Of a stretch of 57,883 bases of DNA, positions 1 to 9,615 are shown one piece after another. Below the pieces are notes generated by a model. It ran no database searches, was not told the origin of the DNA, and was given only the letters and a program-made list of their open reading frames with translations. The position numbers and the translations under genes were made by a program. Location: contig NZ_HF570958.1 of assembly GCF_001046855.1 (NCBI RefSeq), positions 1,538,199 through 1,596,081 on the forward strand. The letters run 5' to 3'. The stretch comes from Nostocoides japonicum T1-X7 (GTDB lineage: Bacteria; Actinomycetota; Actinomycetes; Actinomycetales; Dermatophilaceae). How positions within the stretch are numbered: the first letter of the stretch is position 1; every line of letters starts with the position of its first letter.

Positions 1-1076
1 GCCCCGCCGGCCCGGGGCGACCCGGCCCGGGTGGCGGCCAGGGGACGCGACCACCGGCGCGGACGGCTCCCCCGGCCCGCAGGCCCCCGAACTGGCGACG
101 TCGCATACGCGTCCTCCTCGTCCTCGTCCTCGCGGTCCTCGTCGCCTGGGGCGCCTTCCTCGTGTGGGTCCCCATTCATGCCTGGAACAGCGTGACGCGG
201 ATCGACGCGGCACCCGCCGGTGATCGCCCGGCGCCCGGCAAGGGGCACAACTACCTGCTCGTCGGCTCCGACAGCCGCGACGGCCTCACCGCGGCGCAGC
301 GCAAGGAGTACCGGACCGGCGGGGACGTCGGTCAGCGGACCGACTCGATCATCCTCGTCCACACGTCCTCCAGCGGGAAGTCGTCGCTCGTGTCGATCCC
401 CCGCGACAGCTATGTGCCCATCCCGGGTCACTCGTCCAACAAGATCAACGCCGCCTACTCCCTCGGCGGGGCCAAGCTCCTCGTCCAGACCGTCGAGCAG
501 GTGACCGACCTGCGCATCGACGGGGTCATGGAGATCGGCTTCGGCGGGTTCGCCGGCCTCGTCGACAGCGTCGGCGGGGTGTGGATCTGCGTGCCCTTCG
601 ACATGAACGACAAGGATGCGGGGATCAACCTGAAGAAGGGATGCCAGACCCTCGACGGCAAGAACGCCCTGGGATACGTCCGGGCCCGGCACTCCGACCC
701 GCGTGGCGACATCGGTCGGGCGGCCCGGCAGCGGCAGTTCCTCGCGGCCCTCATGAAGAAGGTCGCGACGCCCTCGACCGTCCTCATCCCGACCCGCTAC
801 TACCACACGATGATGTCCATCGCGTCCGCCGTGCGGGTCAGTGACGACATGTCGATATCCGACGCCGTCCGCGTCATGAAGACCCTGCGGGGCACGAGCA
901 GCGGCAACACCCTCAGCTTCACCGTGCCGCTGTCGACGTGGAACTACCCCACAGCCAATGCCGGCAGCGCCGTGAAGTGGGATACCGAGCTCGCCAAGCA
1001 GCTGTTCCGGGACCTGCGCGAGGACAAGGCCCTCACCGCGCCGCCCAAGGGCACCGACGGCCAGCCGACCGGCTGA
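1..1076 (+). CDS. LytR-CpsA-Psr (LCP) family glycopolymer ligase, 5'-truncated
   Basis: The frame is open to the left edge, so the start lies outside the window. LCP enzymes attach wall glycopolymers (teichoic acids, arabinogalactan and similar) from a lipid carrier to peptidoglycan on the outer membrane face. Visible: an Arg-rich stretch followed by a hydrophobic segment rich in Val/Leu/Ala at about 96-175 (signal anchor), then LCP motifs GSDSRDG, RTDSIILVH, SIPRDSYV and NAAYSLGG, and the Arg-rich ARHSDPRGD...RQRQF block that contacts the lipid diphosphate. The GTG at 162 cannot be the real start because it would cut the membrane anchor. Only 12 bp separate its stop from that of the convergent TagF gene, fitting a shared role in wall polymer assembly. 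Family call is firm; the polymer is inferred. Confidence 0.93.
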   Translation, partial: PAGPGRPGPGGGQGTRPPARTAPPARRPPNWRRRIRVLLVLVLAVLVAWGAFLVWVPIHAWNSVTRIDAAPAGDRPAPGKGHNYLLVGSDSRDGLTAAQRKEYRTGGDVGQRTDSIILVHTSSSGKSSLVSIPRDSYVPIPGHSSNKINAAYSLGGAKLLVQTVEQVTDLRIDGVMEIGFGGFAGLVDSVGGVWICVPFDMNDKDAGINLKKGCQTLDGKNALGYVRARHSDPRGDIGRAARQRQFLAALMKKVATPSTVLIPTRYYHTMMSIASAVRVSDDMSISDAVRVMKTLRGTSSGNTLSFTVPLSTWNYPTANAGSAVKWDTELAKQLFRDLREDKALTAPPKGTDGQPTG

Positions 1077-1088
1077 GCGCGCGGCACG

Positions 1089-4000
1089 TCACCCGTCGAG
1101 GAACGCCTCGACGAACCGGGCGGCCGCCTTCCCGTCCTCGAGGGACGCGAAGCGCTCGCGGAACCTCGCATACGACGCGGCATGCTCGGCGCTCACCTCG
1201 TCGAGACGGGTGAGCGCCTCGATGACCTCCATCGTGTGGGTGAGCAGCGGCCCCGGAGCCTCGGCCTCGAAGTCGAAGTAGAAGCCGCGCAGGTCGTCCC
1301 GGTACGACTCGAGGTCGTAGGTGAAGAAGAGCATCGGGCGCCCGGTGTTGACGAAGTCGAACATGACCGACGAGTAGTCGGTGATGAGCACGTCGGACAC
1401 GAGATAGAGGTCGCTGATGTCGGGGTAGCCGGACACGTTGCGGACGAAGCCCCCGAACCGGCCGGTGTCGATCTGGGCGGCCACGAGCTGATGCCCGCGC
1501 ACGAGGACGATCGCCGAGTCGCCGAGCTCGCGGTGGAGCTGCTCGAGGTCGAGCTTGAGCGTCATCTGGTACCGGCCCGCCGCGTCGTACTGGTTGTCAC
1601 GCCACGTCGGTGCGTAGAGGACGACCCGACGGCCGGGTGGCAGGTTCAGTCGGGCGCGCGTCGCCTCGGTCCGAGCCCGGCGCTCCTCGTCGTGGAAGAA
1701 CACGTCGTTGCGGGGATAGCCGATCTCCAGGACCGGCCCGTCGTATCGGAAGGCACGGCGGAAGATCTCCGTCGAGTAGTGGTTCGGCGAGACGAGGCTG
1801 TCCCAGGTGTTCTTGTCCCGCTCGAACTGCACGAGGTACCTCGGGTTCGACATCTGGAGGTTCTCGATGTCGAACCCGATCCGTTTGAGCGGCGTCCCGT
1901 GCCAGGTCTGCCCGTATCGGGAGCCAGTCCGCTTGACGAAGCCGGGGCGCATCGAGTCGTTGGTCACGAGCCACCGGGCGCGGCCGAGCCGTCGGTAGTA
2001 CTCACGACCGCCCGCGATGACCGTCTCGACGCCCTCGGGAACCTCGACGCCGTGGTCCTCCACGGCCCAGATCATCCGGCGGGTGTCTCCTCGGCGGACG
2101 AGCTCCTCGTGGATGGCCCGGGGGTTGTCGGCATACTGCCGGCCCTTCCAGGCCTCGAAGAGGATGACATCCTCCAGCGGCAGGCGCCGAGCGAGCCGGT
2201 AGTCGTACCGGCGGGCCCGCTCCCGGTGGAGCTTCCCGCGGTCGCTCCACGACCCGGCGCCGTCGACGGCCAGCCGGACCTCGTGCGCACCTGACGATCG
2301 CAGGAGCAGGCGGATCGGCGGGTAGTCGCCCGGCTCACCGAGGCGCTGCTCGGTGTCGCCGGACATCCGGAGAGGCAGCACGGGCCGCGCATCGTCGAGC
2401 CCCTCGACGACGAGCGACCATTCCCCTGGAGTGAGCCACCGCAGCACGGCCTCGCCGGGGCGGCCGTCTCGGGGAAGGAATGCGCTCCACCGCTCGCCGG
2501 ACACGCTGAGCGGCAACGACCGGCGCTCCGCATGGTGGACGAGCTCGATCGTCCGTGCCGTGGAGCCCATCATGAGCCCCTCCAGGCGCAGCCCCTCGGG
2601 CTCCCACGCGAACGAGGTGACGAGGGGGCGGCAGGAGGTGTCGCGGATCGTCGCGCCGAAGAGACCACCCGCCTCGACGACGAGGAGACGTCCCCGGACG
2701 GTCGCCACGATCTCGGGGATCCCCGGGTCGAGCTCGAGCGGCAGCGCGAGAGGACCGTCCTTGCCATCGGGTCCGGCGAGCCGCAGGCCCGACGCGTCCG
2801 ACAGCCGTGCGCGCTGCGCCGCCACGAGCTCGTCGATCGTCGCGTCGTCCACCGCCTCCCCCGAGTCGGGAACGACGACCCAGATCCGCACGAACCGATC
2901 GGCCACCGACTCGGCATGGACTCCCAGGCGCTCCAGGGGTATGCGTGCGCTCCACTCGCCGTCCGACTCGGTGACCGGAACCGTCGCACCCTCCATGGAC
3001 TCGTCGGAGGACAGATAGAGCCGGGCGCCGCTGAGACTCGCGCGACCGATCGGACGCAGGCGGAGCACGAGGTCCTCGGCGCCGAACTCGGCGTCGGTGA
3101 GGACCGCAGGGGTCCGCCGGACGGCGATCCGCAGCCGCCGTCCCCGGTATGCCGGGATGGCGAGCTGGTCCTCGGCGACGAACGACCGTCGCGGGTGCCG
3201 GGCGCGGCTCAGCTCCGGGCGCTGGACGTCGGACCCGCGCTGCGCGATGGGGGTCGCGACCTGGGTCAGGACCTCGAACTCGGTCGCCGACTCACCGGGG
3301 GACAGCCGCAGGGCGGCGGCCGGGATGGTGGCGAGGAAGCCGGCACCGTCGTACGTCACGGCGGCCCCCGTCGTCTGCGCCGTGAGGTCCGGCCGGCGGA
3401 CCCGCTTGGCGGGCACGGTGTGCCGCTGGCCGCTGCCCGCGCGGCGCAGCTGGATCCGGTGCAGGGAGGTGAGCGGGCCGTGGTCCGACACCCGGTGGAT
3501 GAAGGCGTGCCCGTCGATCCTCAGGTCCCCGCCCTCCCACCAGACGTCGCGGATGCCGGTCGTGAGCGGCTGGGACCGCGACACCCGGTAGACGCTGTCG
3601 GGCACCCCTCGGGAGGAGTCCCGCAGGAAGGGCAGGTCGGCATACAGGTGGATCCCGTGCCGGACGAACCGGCCGCGGTGGGCCGGCACGCGGAGGAATT
3701 CGACGAGCTCGTGGAGCTCCTCCTCCATGCCGTGGGCGATGAGGTGGTACTGGAGCCTGCGCAGGGGGACGAGCTCGGCGACGACCCCCGGGTCGACTCC
3801 GCGGAGGTAGGCGCCGCACAGCTCGACGACCTTGTGGAAGAACTCCTCGTCCCCCGCGTGGAGCACATCGACGAAGAGGGGGATGTCGATGCGGAGCGCC
3901 TTGCGCTCGTGGAGTCGCTTGTCCTCGGGCGTCCCGGCGCCGTCCAGGAACCGGTCGACCGCCTCGACGGCCGCCATCCGGTCCTCGAGGTTCTTCACCT

Positions 4001-4781
4001 CGGCGCGCCGCTGGGTGATCGACTGCTCGGCGGTCTGCCGTTCCCGCCAGAGGTAGACCGGTTGGGTGATGACGTCGACCGACCGGGCGAGGAAGTGCGC
4101 GGGAAGGGTGAAGGGGATGTCCTCGTAGAACACGCCCTCGGGCGCTCGCAGGCCGTGCTCGAGGAGGAAGGCTCGGCGGAACACCTTGTTCCACGCAGTC
4201 GTGTCGTAGATGAGGTCGGTGGTCCGGCGGATGTGGGTCCGGACCCGGGTGCCGGTGATGGCGAGCCGGTGCAGAGGGGAGGGGAAGGTCTGGGCCCCGT
4301 CGAAGCGCAGCACGCCGCCGCTCACGATGTCGCTGCCGCTGCGGACGATCGTGCGCATCATGAGCTCGTAGGCGTCGGTGGGCACGAGGTCGTCGGAGTC
4401 GACGAACGCGATGTAGTCCCCGGTGCTCGCGTCGAAGCCGATGTTGCGGGCCCGGCCCAGCCCACCGTTGTCGACGTGCAGCACGGTCCAGTGGTCGCGG
4501 CCTGCGGCGAAGTCGTCGGCGAGCCGCCCCGATCCGTCCGTCGACCCGTCGTCGACGACGACGACCTCGATGGGGTCGTAGGTCTGCCCGGCGAGGGACT
4601 CGAGGCAGGCCAGCAGGTAGTCGCGGACGTTGTAGACCGGCACGACGACGCTGAGCAACGGCGCCTGTCCCTGCCCGAGGTCGACAGACGAACCGCGCTC
4701 GGAGTGGGTCGTGGGCTCCGGCGGTGTGGTTGCAGCAGGCACGGACAGTGAGTATGGCAAGGGAAGCGGTCCGCGGGTCAC
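1089..4781 (-). CDS. Bifunctional GT2 glycosyltransferase / CDP-glycerol glycerophosphotransferase (TagF-like)
   Basis: A 1230-residue two-enzyme protein. Residues about 42-270 are a GT-A (GT2) glycosyltransferase: LSVVVPVYN, VVVDDGSTDGSG (about 75-85) and the metal-binding DSDD (128-131). Residues about 850-1230 are a CDP-glycerol glycerophosphotransferase: TWHGTPLKRIG, LYAPTWRD, VRGHQ and LITDYSSVMFDF. The central 400 or so residues look like beta-rich domains I cannot name. Expected role: cytoplasmic-face polymerisation of glycerol-phosphate units alternating with, or primed by, sugar addition, i.e. a teichoic-acid-like polymer. The GTG start follows the stop of the upstream TagF-GT4 gene without a gap (TGAGTG), so the two are probably translationally coupled; no good Shine-Dalgarno is visible. 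The substrate sugar is unknown. Confidence 0.88.
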   Translation of the reverse strand: MTRGPLPLPYSLSVPAATTPPEPTTHSERGSSVDLGQGQAPLLSVVVPVYNVRDYLLACLESLAGQTYDPIEVVVVDDGSTDGSGRLADDFAAGRDHWTVLHVDNGGLGRARNIGFDASTGDYIAFVDSDDLVPTDAYELMMRTIVRSGSDIVSGGVLRFDGAQTFPSPLHRLAITGTRVRTHIRRTTDLIYDTTAWNKVFRRAFLLEHGLRAPEGVFYEDIPFTLPAHFLARSVDVITQPVYLWRERQTAEQSITQRRAEVKNLEDRMAAVEAVDRFLDGAGTPEDKRLHERKALRIDIPLFVDVLHAGDEEFFHKVVELCGAYLRGVDPGVVAELVPLRRLQYHLIAHGMEEELHELVEFLRVPAHRGRFVRHGIHLYADLPFLRDSSRGVPDSVYRVSRSQPLTTGIRDVWWEGGDLRIDGHAFIHRVSDHGPLTSLHRIQLRRAGSGQRHTVPAKRVRRPDLTAQTTGAAVTYDGAGFLATIPAAALRLSPGESATEFEVLTQVATPIAQRGSDVQRPELSRARHPRRSFVAEDQLAIPAYRGRRLRIAVRRTPAVLTDAEFGAEDLVLRLRPIGRASLSGARLYLSSDESMEGATVPVTESDGEWSARIPLERLGVHAESVADRFVRIWVVVPDSGEAVDDATIDELVAAQRARLSDASGLRLAGPDGKDGPLALPLELDPGIPEIVATVRGRLLVVEAGGLFGATIRDTSCRPLVTSFAWEPEGLRLEGLMMGSTARTIELVHHAERRSLPLSVSGERWSAFLPRDGRPGEAVLRWLTPGEWSLVVEGLDDARPVLPLRMSGDTEQRLGEPGDYPPIRLLLRSSGAHEVRLAVDGAGSWSDRGKLHRERARRYDYRLARRLPLEDVILFEAWKGRQYADNPRAIHEELVRRGDTRRMIWAVEDHGVEVPEGVETVIAGGREYYRRLGRARWLVTNDSMRPGFVKRTGSRYGQTWHGTPLKRIGFDIENLQMSNPRYLVQFERDKNTWDSLVSPNHYSTEIFRRAFRYDGPVLEIGYPRNDVFFHDEERRARTEATRARLNLPPGRRVVLYAPTWRDNQYDAAGRYQMTLKLDLEQLHRELGDSAIVLVRGHQLVAAQIDTGRFGGFVRNVSGYPDISDLYLVSDVLITDYSSVMFDFVNTGRPMLFFTYDLESYRDDLRGFYFDFEAEAPGPLLTHTMEVIEALTRLDEVSAEHAASYARFRERFASLEDGKAAARFVEAFLDG

Positions 4782-7220
4782 TCAGGCGCCGATCGCGCGC
4801 GCGAACTCCGCGAGGGCACTCTCGTTGTAGGCCATGGCGTCGAACGGCGGAGCCGGCACCTCACCGCGCAGGGCGGCGCGCATCCCGTCGGCCAGGGGCT
4901 CGACGTCGCATCCGACGATGAGGCCCTCGTCGTCCCCGAGGGCGCCGCGCACGGACCCGAAGGCCGTCGTGACGATGGGCAGGCCGAGGACCCGGGCCTC
5001 GAGGATGGTCATCGGCTGACCCTCGTAGTCGCTCGACAGGACGAACACGTCGCATCTCGCCATGACGCCCCAGGGATTGCGGACGAGGCCGGTCAAGGTG
5101 ACCGCGTCGTCGAGGCCGAGCTCCGCGACGAGCGCCTCGACCTTCCCCCGCAGGGGTCCGTCGCCGACGATGACCAGGCGGGTCGTCGGAGACTCGGCAT
5201 GGACGGCGGCGAACGCCCGGATGAGCCGCTCGTGGTTCTTCTCCGGCGAGATCCGCCCGACGCTGACGAACCGTCGGCCGCCGGGCGGAAGGGCGGGCAG
5301 CACGACGTCGTGCTCGCCGGCGCCGCGGACGACGCGCTCGGCGTCGATCGTGTTCCGCGCCGACACGTAGTGCTCCGGTGGAGCGAACTCGGCGAGCTTG
5401 CCGGCGTTGATGTCCCGCAGTGCGCTGCTCACGCTGACGAGGCGGTCGTAGAGCCGGTATGCCGTGAAGACGGCGCGGAGGGACCGCTCGTTGGCCCGCT
5501 GGCGGCCGTGCATCCGCATCCGGTCCGCCTCGAGGTCGTTGTGCAGCCAGACCGCCCGGGTGGTCGACCGGCCCTGGGCGAGGAGGAAGACCCAGAAGGG
5601 GGAGTAGCCGCTGTAGTCGACGATGTGGTCGAACGCCGCATCGCCGACGCATCGCCGCCACTCCTGCTCGAAGAAGACATCCATCCTGCGCATGCCTCGC
5701 GCCCCCATCGCCGTCCCTTGGGAGAGCAGCCGGCGGTAGTCGACCCACAGACCCATGCGTGGCGGTTGCCCGGCGATCCGCGGGATGCGGCGGATGTCGC
5801 CGGGGATGGCCCGCACGTTGGCGCGCTCGTCGTCGCTCTCCGGCTCGCGGTAGAACGCGGTGACGTCGAACCGGGAGCGGTCGATGTGGCGCAGGAGTCC
5901 GAGCCCGGCCGTCGTGATCCCGTTGGACCGCATCCCACCGAGGTAGAGGAGCATGGTCCGCCGGCCGTCGCGCGGCAGGGGCGCGACGGCATACCCGTCG
6001 TGCCGGCCCCGCAGGACGATGTCGACGACCCGCTCGGCGGCGTGTCCGTCGTCCTTGGGCGCGAATCGCCGGGCCGCGTCGCGCACGGCCTCCCCGTGGG
6101 TGACCACGGGGTCCCCCGGTCCTCCGGAGTGCGCCTGTCGCACGACGGCAGCCAGCTCCTCGACGGTCGTCACGACGGGACCGGGCAGCTCGGAGGGCGC
6201 GAGGTAGGTCCCCCGGTCGGCCCGGTAGCGGTCGTCGTCGGGGGTGAAGAAGACGACCGGGCGACCGAGCGGGAGATAGTCGAAGAAGATGCTGCTGTAG
6301 TCCGTGACGAGGACGTCCGCGAGGGCGAGAGCCGACCCCGTGGGGAGGGAGTCCGGGACGAGAAGTCCGCGCAGACCCGCTCTGCTCGCGGCCCCGGCCG
6401 CGAGCGTGTGGTGGATCTTGGCGAGGACGCAGTAGCCCTCTCCGAGGCGCGTGGACAGCTCCGCGACCTGGCTCTCGAGGTCCGCGAGGTCGTCCTCCGG
6501 CCGGGCGAACGACGCCCCGTGCCAGGTCGGCGCCACGAGGACGACCCGGGACCCCTCCGGGATCGAGACGCCACCAGCCGCGAGACGACGGGCCACCTCA
6601 CCACCTGCCCCGTCGAGCCACTGCCGGTCCGTCCGCGGCCCACCCTCCTCGATGACCAGGGCCGGGCAGACGTTGTCGAGGCGGTAGCCCGACACGTACA
6701 TCCGCTGGGTCATCCACGGGCTCCCGGAGAGGAGGTAGTCGCACATGAGGAAGTTGCGGACGACGTTCCGGGTGGCCACGCCGGGGTCGGGCTCGTCGTA
6801 GCCCATGACCTTCAGGGGCGTCCCGTGCCACGTGTTGAGGTAGACCTGTTCCGGGCGCTTGACGAACTGGGGCGGGAAGGTCGAGTTGTTGACGAGGACA
6901 CCGGCGGTCGCGAGGACCCGGTCGTATGCCGCGGAGTCGCGGCGCACGAACCTCACCCGTGGGTGGCTGCCGAACTCGGCGAGGACGTCCGGATGCCGCT
7001 GCGGGTCGTCGAGCACCCACACGTGGCGCAGGTGGACGAGATCGGGGGCGGCGAGAGCCGCACGGAACACCGCCTCGGGGTGGCACGCCATCCCGTGCCC
7101 GAAGGAGGACTCGTAGAGGACGACGTCCCGCTCGACCGGCCGGCGCCGGTCGCGGGCGCGACGCTCGATCGCCGGAGCCCGACGCAAGGCCCTGGCAGCC
7201 TTGCGGATGACGTCCACCAC
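4782..7220 (-). CDS. CDP-glycerol glycerophosphotransferase (TagF-like) fused to GT4 glycosyltransferase
   Basis: About 812 residues. The N-terminal half is a TagF-type glycerophosphotransferase: NTWHGTPLKVMGYD, LVAPTWHG, LAKIHHT, VLVTDYSSIFFDYL. The C-terminal half (about 430-812) is a GT-B glycosyltransferase of group 1: SVGRISPEKNHERLIRAF and SSDYEGQPMTILEA, containing the donor-binding EGQPMTILE signature. The frame stays open to a GTG at 7280, but I prefer the GTG at 7220, which has GAGGAG ten bases upstream; 7217 is also possible. With the downstream GT2-TagF protein this gives four catalytic domains for one glycerol-phosphate/sugar polymer. Divergent from the methyltransferase/LicD pair across 240 bp. 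Domain calls are firm, substrates inferred. Confidence 0.87.
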   Translation of the reverse strand: MVDVIRKAARALRRAPAIERRARDRRRPVERDVVLYESSFGHGMACHPEAVFRAALAAPDLVHLRHVWVLDDPQRHPDVLAEFGSHPRVRFVRRDSAAYDRVLATAGVLVNNSTFPPQFVKRPEQVYLNTWHGTPLKVMGYDEPDPGVATRNVVRNFLMCDYLLSGSPWMTQRMYVSGYRLDNVCPALVIEEGGPRTDRQWLDGAGGEVARRLAAGGVSIPEGSRVVLVAPTWHGASFARPEDDLADLESQVAELSTRLGEGYCVLAKIHHTLAAGAASRAGLRGLLVPDSLPTGSALALADVLVTDYSSIFFDYLPLGRPVVFFTPDDDRYRADRGTYLAPSELPGPVVTTVEELAAVVRQAHSGGPGDPVVTHGEAVRDAARRFAPKDDGHAAERVVDIVLRGRHDGYAVAPLPRDGRRTMLLYLGGMRSNGITTAGLGLLRHIDRSRFDVTAFYREPESDDERANVRAIPGDIRRIPRIAGQPPRMGLWVDYRRLLSQGTAMGARGMRRMDVFFEQEWRRCVGDAAFDHIVDYSGYSPFWVFLLAQGRSTTRAVWLHNDLEADRMRMHGRQRANERSLRAVFTAYRLYDRLVSVSSALRDINAGKLAEFAPPEHYVSARNTIDAERVVRGAGEHDVVLPALPPGGRRFVSVGRISPEKNHERLIRAFAAVHAESPTTRLVIVGDGPLRGKVEALVAELGLDDAVTLTGLVRNPWGVMARCDVFVLSSDYEGQPMTILEARVLGLPIVTTAFGSVRGALGDDEGLIVGCDVEPLADGMRAALRGEVPAPPFDAMAYNESALAEFARAIGA

Positions 7221-7458
7221 GGCGGCCGTGCTCCTCTGGTGTGGGGGCCGAGATCCGGTCTCGGCCGTGACCCGCCACACCCTAGATGATCTGTATGACC
7301 GCTCTGTGTACGCGCTCGGCGGGGCTCCATCGGCCGGGGGCGAGGCGTCGCCACGACCCGCGGGTGTTCGGGCGGACCCCGTGTCGGCCGCGACACCTGG
7401 GGTAGATTCAGCACGCGCGGGCGCCGCCCATCCCCACCCGCGCGGGAGGAGATGTCGC
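7221..7458. promoter_or_regulatory. Divergent promoter region between TagF-GT4 and methyltransferase genes
   Basis: About 240 bp between divergent genes, locally less GC-rich than its surroundings. A TAGATT hexamer at about 7403 is a reasonable -10 for the + strand; the matching -35 is weak. The methyltransferase has a clear GGGAGGAG Shine-Dalgarno seven bases before its GTG. Confidence 0.4.
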
Positions 7459-8124
7459 GTGGCCGAGAACGACGTCGTGACCAGGAGCGTCGCCGAAGGA
7501 CGCGAGGAGTACTGGGAGCACTGGTACGCCCGCAGGTCCTCGGCGGGTCAGGCGCGCCCCGTGCCCTCGCAGTTCGCGGCCTTCGTCGTCGGTGAGCTCG
7601 ACGGGCCCCACGACATCGTGGAGCTCGGGTGCGGCGGCGGGAGGGACTCCCTCTTCTTCGCCTCGTACGGGCACCGGGTCGTCGGGGTCGACGCGTCCGC
7701 CGCGGCGGTCTCCTCGTGCGAGCAGCTCGCCGACGGCTTCGGCGTCGACGCGCGGTTCGTCCATGCCGCCGTCGACGATCCCGGGCTGCCCGATCGCGTC
7801 GGCGCTCCCCAGCATCCCCGGGCCGTCTACGCGCGCTTCTTCGTCCACGCCATCACCGACGAGGAGGAGGAGCGGTTCCTCGATCTCGCGGCGAGGCTCA
7901 CGACCTCCGGCGATCTCCTCGCCGTGGAGTACCGGACCATCCGCGACCGGAGCGGCGAGAAGGAGACGGGTGCGCACTATCGCCGCTTCGTCCTCCCCGC
8001 TCGCTTCCAGTCCCGTGCCCTGGAGCGGGGTTTCGACGTCGAGTACGACGTCGAAGGGTTCGGTTTCGCGAAGTATCGCCACGACGACGCCTACGTGGCG
8101 CGGACGATCTTCCGGAGGCGGTGA
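7459..8124 (+). CDS. Class I SAM-dependent methyltransferase
   Basis: 221 residues. Motif I is IVELGCGGGRDS, followed by VVGVDAS (motif II), with an acidic ligand placed as in Rossmann methyltransferases; the later VEYRTIRDRSGEKETGAHY part resembles the tellurite-resistance/ubiquinone-type group. The start is the GTG at 7459 because GGGAGGAG lies seven bases upstream; the longer frame from 7201 has no such support. It ends one base before the LicD-like gene, so the two form an operon. The context suggests methylation of a sugar or a phosphate-linked group on the wall polymer; this substrate is inferred from neighbours only. Confidence 0.8.
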   Translation: MAENDVVTRSVAEGREEYWEHWYARRSSAGQARPVPSQFAAFVVGELDGPHDIVELGCGGGRDSLFFASYGHRVVGVDASAAAVSSCEQLADGFGVDARFVHAAVDDPGLPDRVGAPQHPRAVYARFFVHAITDEEEERFLDLAARLTTSGDLLAVEYRTIRDRSGEKETGAHYRRFVLPARFQSRALERGFDVEYDVEGFGFAKYRHDDAYVARTIFRRR

Positions 8125-8125
8125 C

Positions 8126-9418
8126 GTGACGGACTCCGCCCGGCTCGAACCGCTCCGTCGGGTCGCCGAGGCGGCTGCGGATCGGTTCCCCGAGGTCGGA
8201 CATCTCGGTCCGGGCGGTGTTCTCCACGTCGACGTGCCGCACTCCGCCGTGACCGCGGTGCGGCTCGAGGTTCCCGGCAACGAGTTCCTCCACGTCCAGA
8301 CCATCGGGCTGCTCGGTGAGGGCGGCGTCGATCTGTCGGCCGGCGCACGGGTCGCCGTGTCCTCCTGGTACGGCCAGTACGAGGCCGCGTTCAGCACCGA
8401 TCGCCTCTTCGACACGGAGCATCCCACCGGCACCGTCGTGCACACCGAGCGCGGCAACCCGGCCTGGCTCGAGATCACCTTCCCCCGACCCGTTCCCCTG
8501 CGGCGGATCGTCATCCGGAACGTGCCCATCCGCACCGCTCGCCGCCTGCGCGACCTGCGGGTGCTCGTCACGCGGAGGTGGCGCCGTCCCACCGTCGTGT
8601 TCGACGGAGGGCGTGCCTCCGCCGACCTCGAGCGGCTCACCGAGCCGCTCCGGTCGGACCCCGACGAGGCGGTCCGCGCACTGGTCCCGGTGCTCACCGC
8701 GGTCGTTCGAGGCGACTACAAGCAGGCCCGAACGGACCTGGACGGCGTCACCGACCTCGGGGCCGACACCCGCCGCGAGTTCGTCGACATCCTCAACACG
8801 ACGCTCCTGCCGCGTCGACAGCTGTGGTGGACGACCCACGGGCCCACGCGCGCGTTCCGGTTCTGGTCGCCCGAGGAGCAGGTCCGCTACGTCCGCTCGG
8901 CCGCCGAGATCGCCGAGGCGCTCACCGGCCTCACGCCCAACGTCAGCCTCGGCTTCGGCTCGGTCCTCGCCGCCGTCCGGGACCACGCGCTCATCCCGCA
9001 CGACGACGACCTGGACATCATCATCGGGTTCGAGCCGGAGGAGGCACGGACCCTGCAGGACGGTCTGGCTCTCGTGTCGGAGTTCCTCCAGGCCCGCGGA
9101 TTCGTCGTGAAGGGGAACTTCTCGGCGCACCGGCACGTCTCACGGCCCAGGCGCAAGCATGTCGACGTGTTCGTCGGGCTCTTCGAGGGGGACGTCGTCT
9201 CGTGGTACCCGGGGCCGCGCGGCGGGCTCACCCGGGACGTCGTCTTCCCGACGACGACCATCGCGCTCCTCGGCGTGGACTGCCCGGTGCCGGCGCGTCC
9301 CGAGGCCTACCTCGAGGGGGTGTACGGGCCCGGTTGGCGCGTTCCCGACCCCGGGTTCGCGCATTCCTGGGACCGTGCGGCATACGCCGACATCAGCGGG
9401 AGTCCTGGCCCGGCCTGA
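8126..9418 (+). CDS. LicD-like phosphotransferase (nucleotidyltransferase fold), glycopolymer decoration
   Basis: 430 residues. The C-terminal half has the LicD/fukutin-type core: GFGSVLAAVRDHALIPHDDD with LDIII after it, the Asp-rich metal site, and a later RKHVDVFVGL Asp. LicD enzymes transfer phosphocholine or other phospho-groups from CDP-linked donors to teichoic acids. The N-terminal 170 residues are beta-rich, resemble a discoidin-like or carbohydrate-binding region (TVVHTERGNPAWLEITFPRP), and are not typical of LicD. Start GTG 8126 has GGAGG at 8114-8118 and sits just after the methyltransferase stop. The transferred group is unknown; CDP-choline genes are not in the window. Confidence 0.72.
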   Translation: MTDSARLEPLRRVAEAAADRFPEVGHLGPGGVLHVDVPHSAVTAVRLEVPGNEFLHVQTIGLLGEGGVDLSAGARVAVSSWYGQYEAAFSTDRLFDTEHPTGTVVHTERGNPAWLEITFPRPVPLRRIVIRNVPIRTARRLRDLRVLVTRRWRRPTVVFDGGRASADLERLTEPLRSDPDEAVRALVPVLTAVVRGDYKQARTDLDGVTDLGADTRREFVDILNTTLLPRRQLWWTTHGPTRAFRFWSPEEQVRYVRSAAEIAEALTGLTPNVSLGFGSVLAAVRDHALIPHDDDLDIIIGFEPEEARTLQDGLALVSEFLQARGFVVKGNFSAHRHVSRPRRKHVDVFVGLFEGDVVSWYPGPRGGLTRDVVFPTTTIALLGVDCPVPARPEAYLEGVYGPGWRVPDPGFAHSWDRAAYADISGSPGPA

Positions 9419-9615
9419 GCGATGCGCCCGCGCGAGGGCCCGCGACGGTGGGCACCATGGCCGCCTCGTCGTGCGTCCGCGAGCAGTGCGTGAGCGCCGA
9501 TGTCCTCGGCCTCGACCCTCGCCCGGGGTCTGTGCCACGCGGTGAGGGGGTACGCCCGTCACGCCGTGCGCGCGGCCGACTGCCGAGCCACGCCACGATG
9601 GCGGCCGCGAGCCGA

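Noticed and set aside
2532..4751. Long + strand frame (739 codons) over the GT2-TagF gene
   Set aside because: Antisense shadow typical of high-GC DNA; Glu/Val/Asp-Arg-rich low-quality protein with no domain, while the minus frame has clear catalytic motifs.
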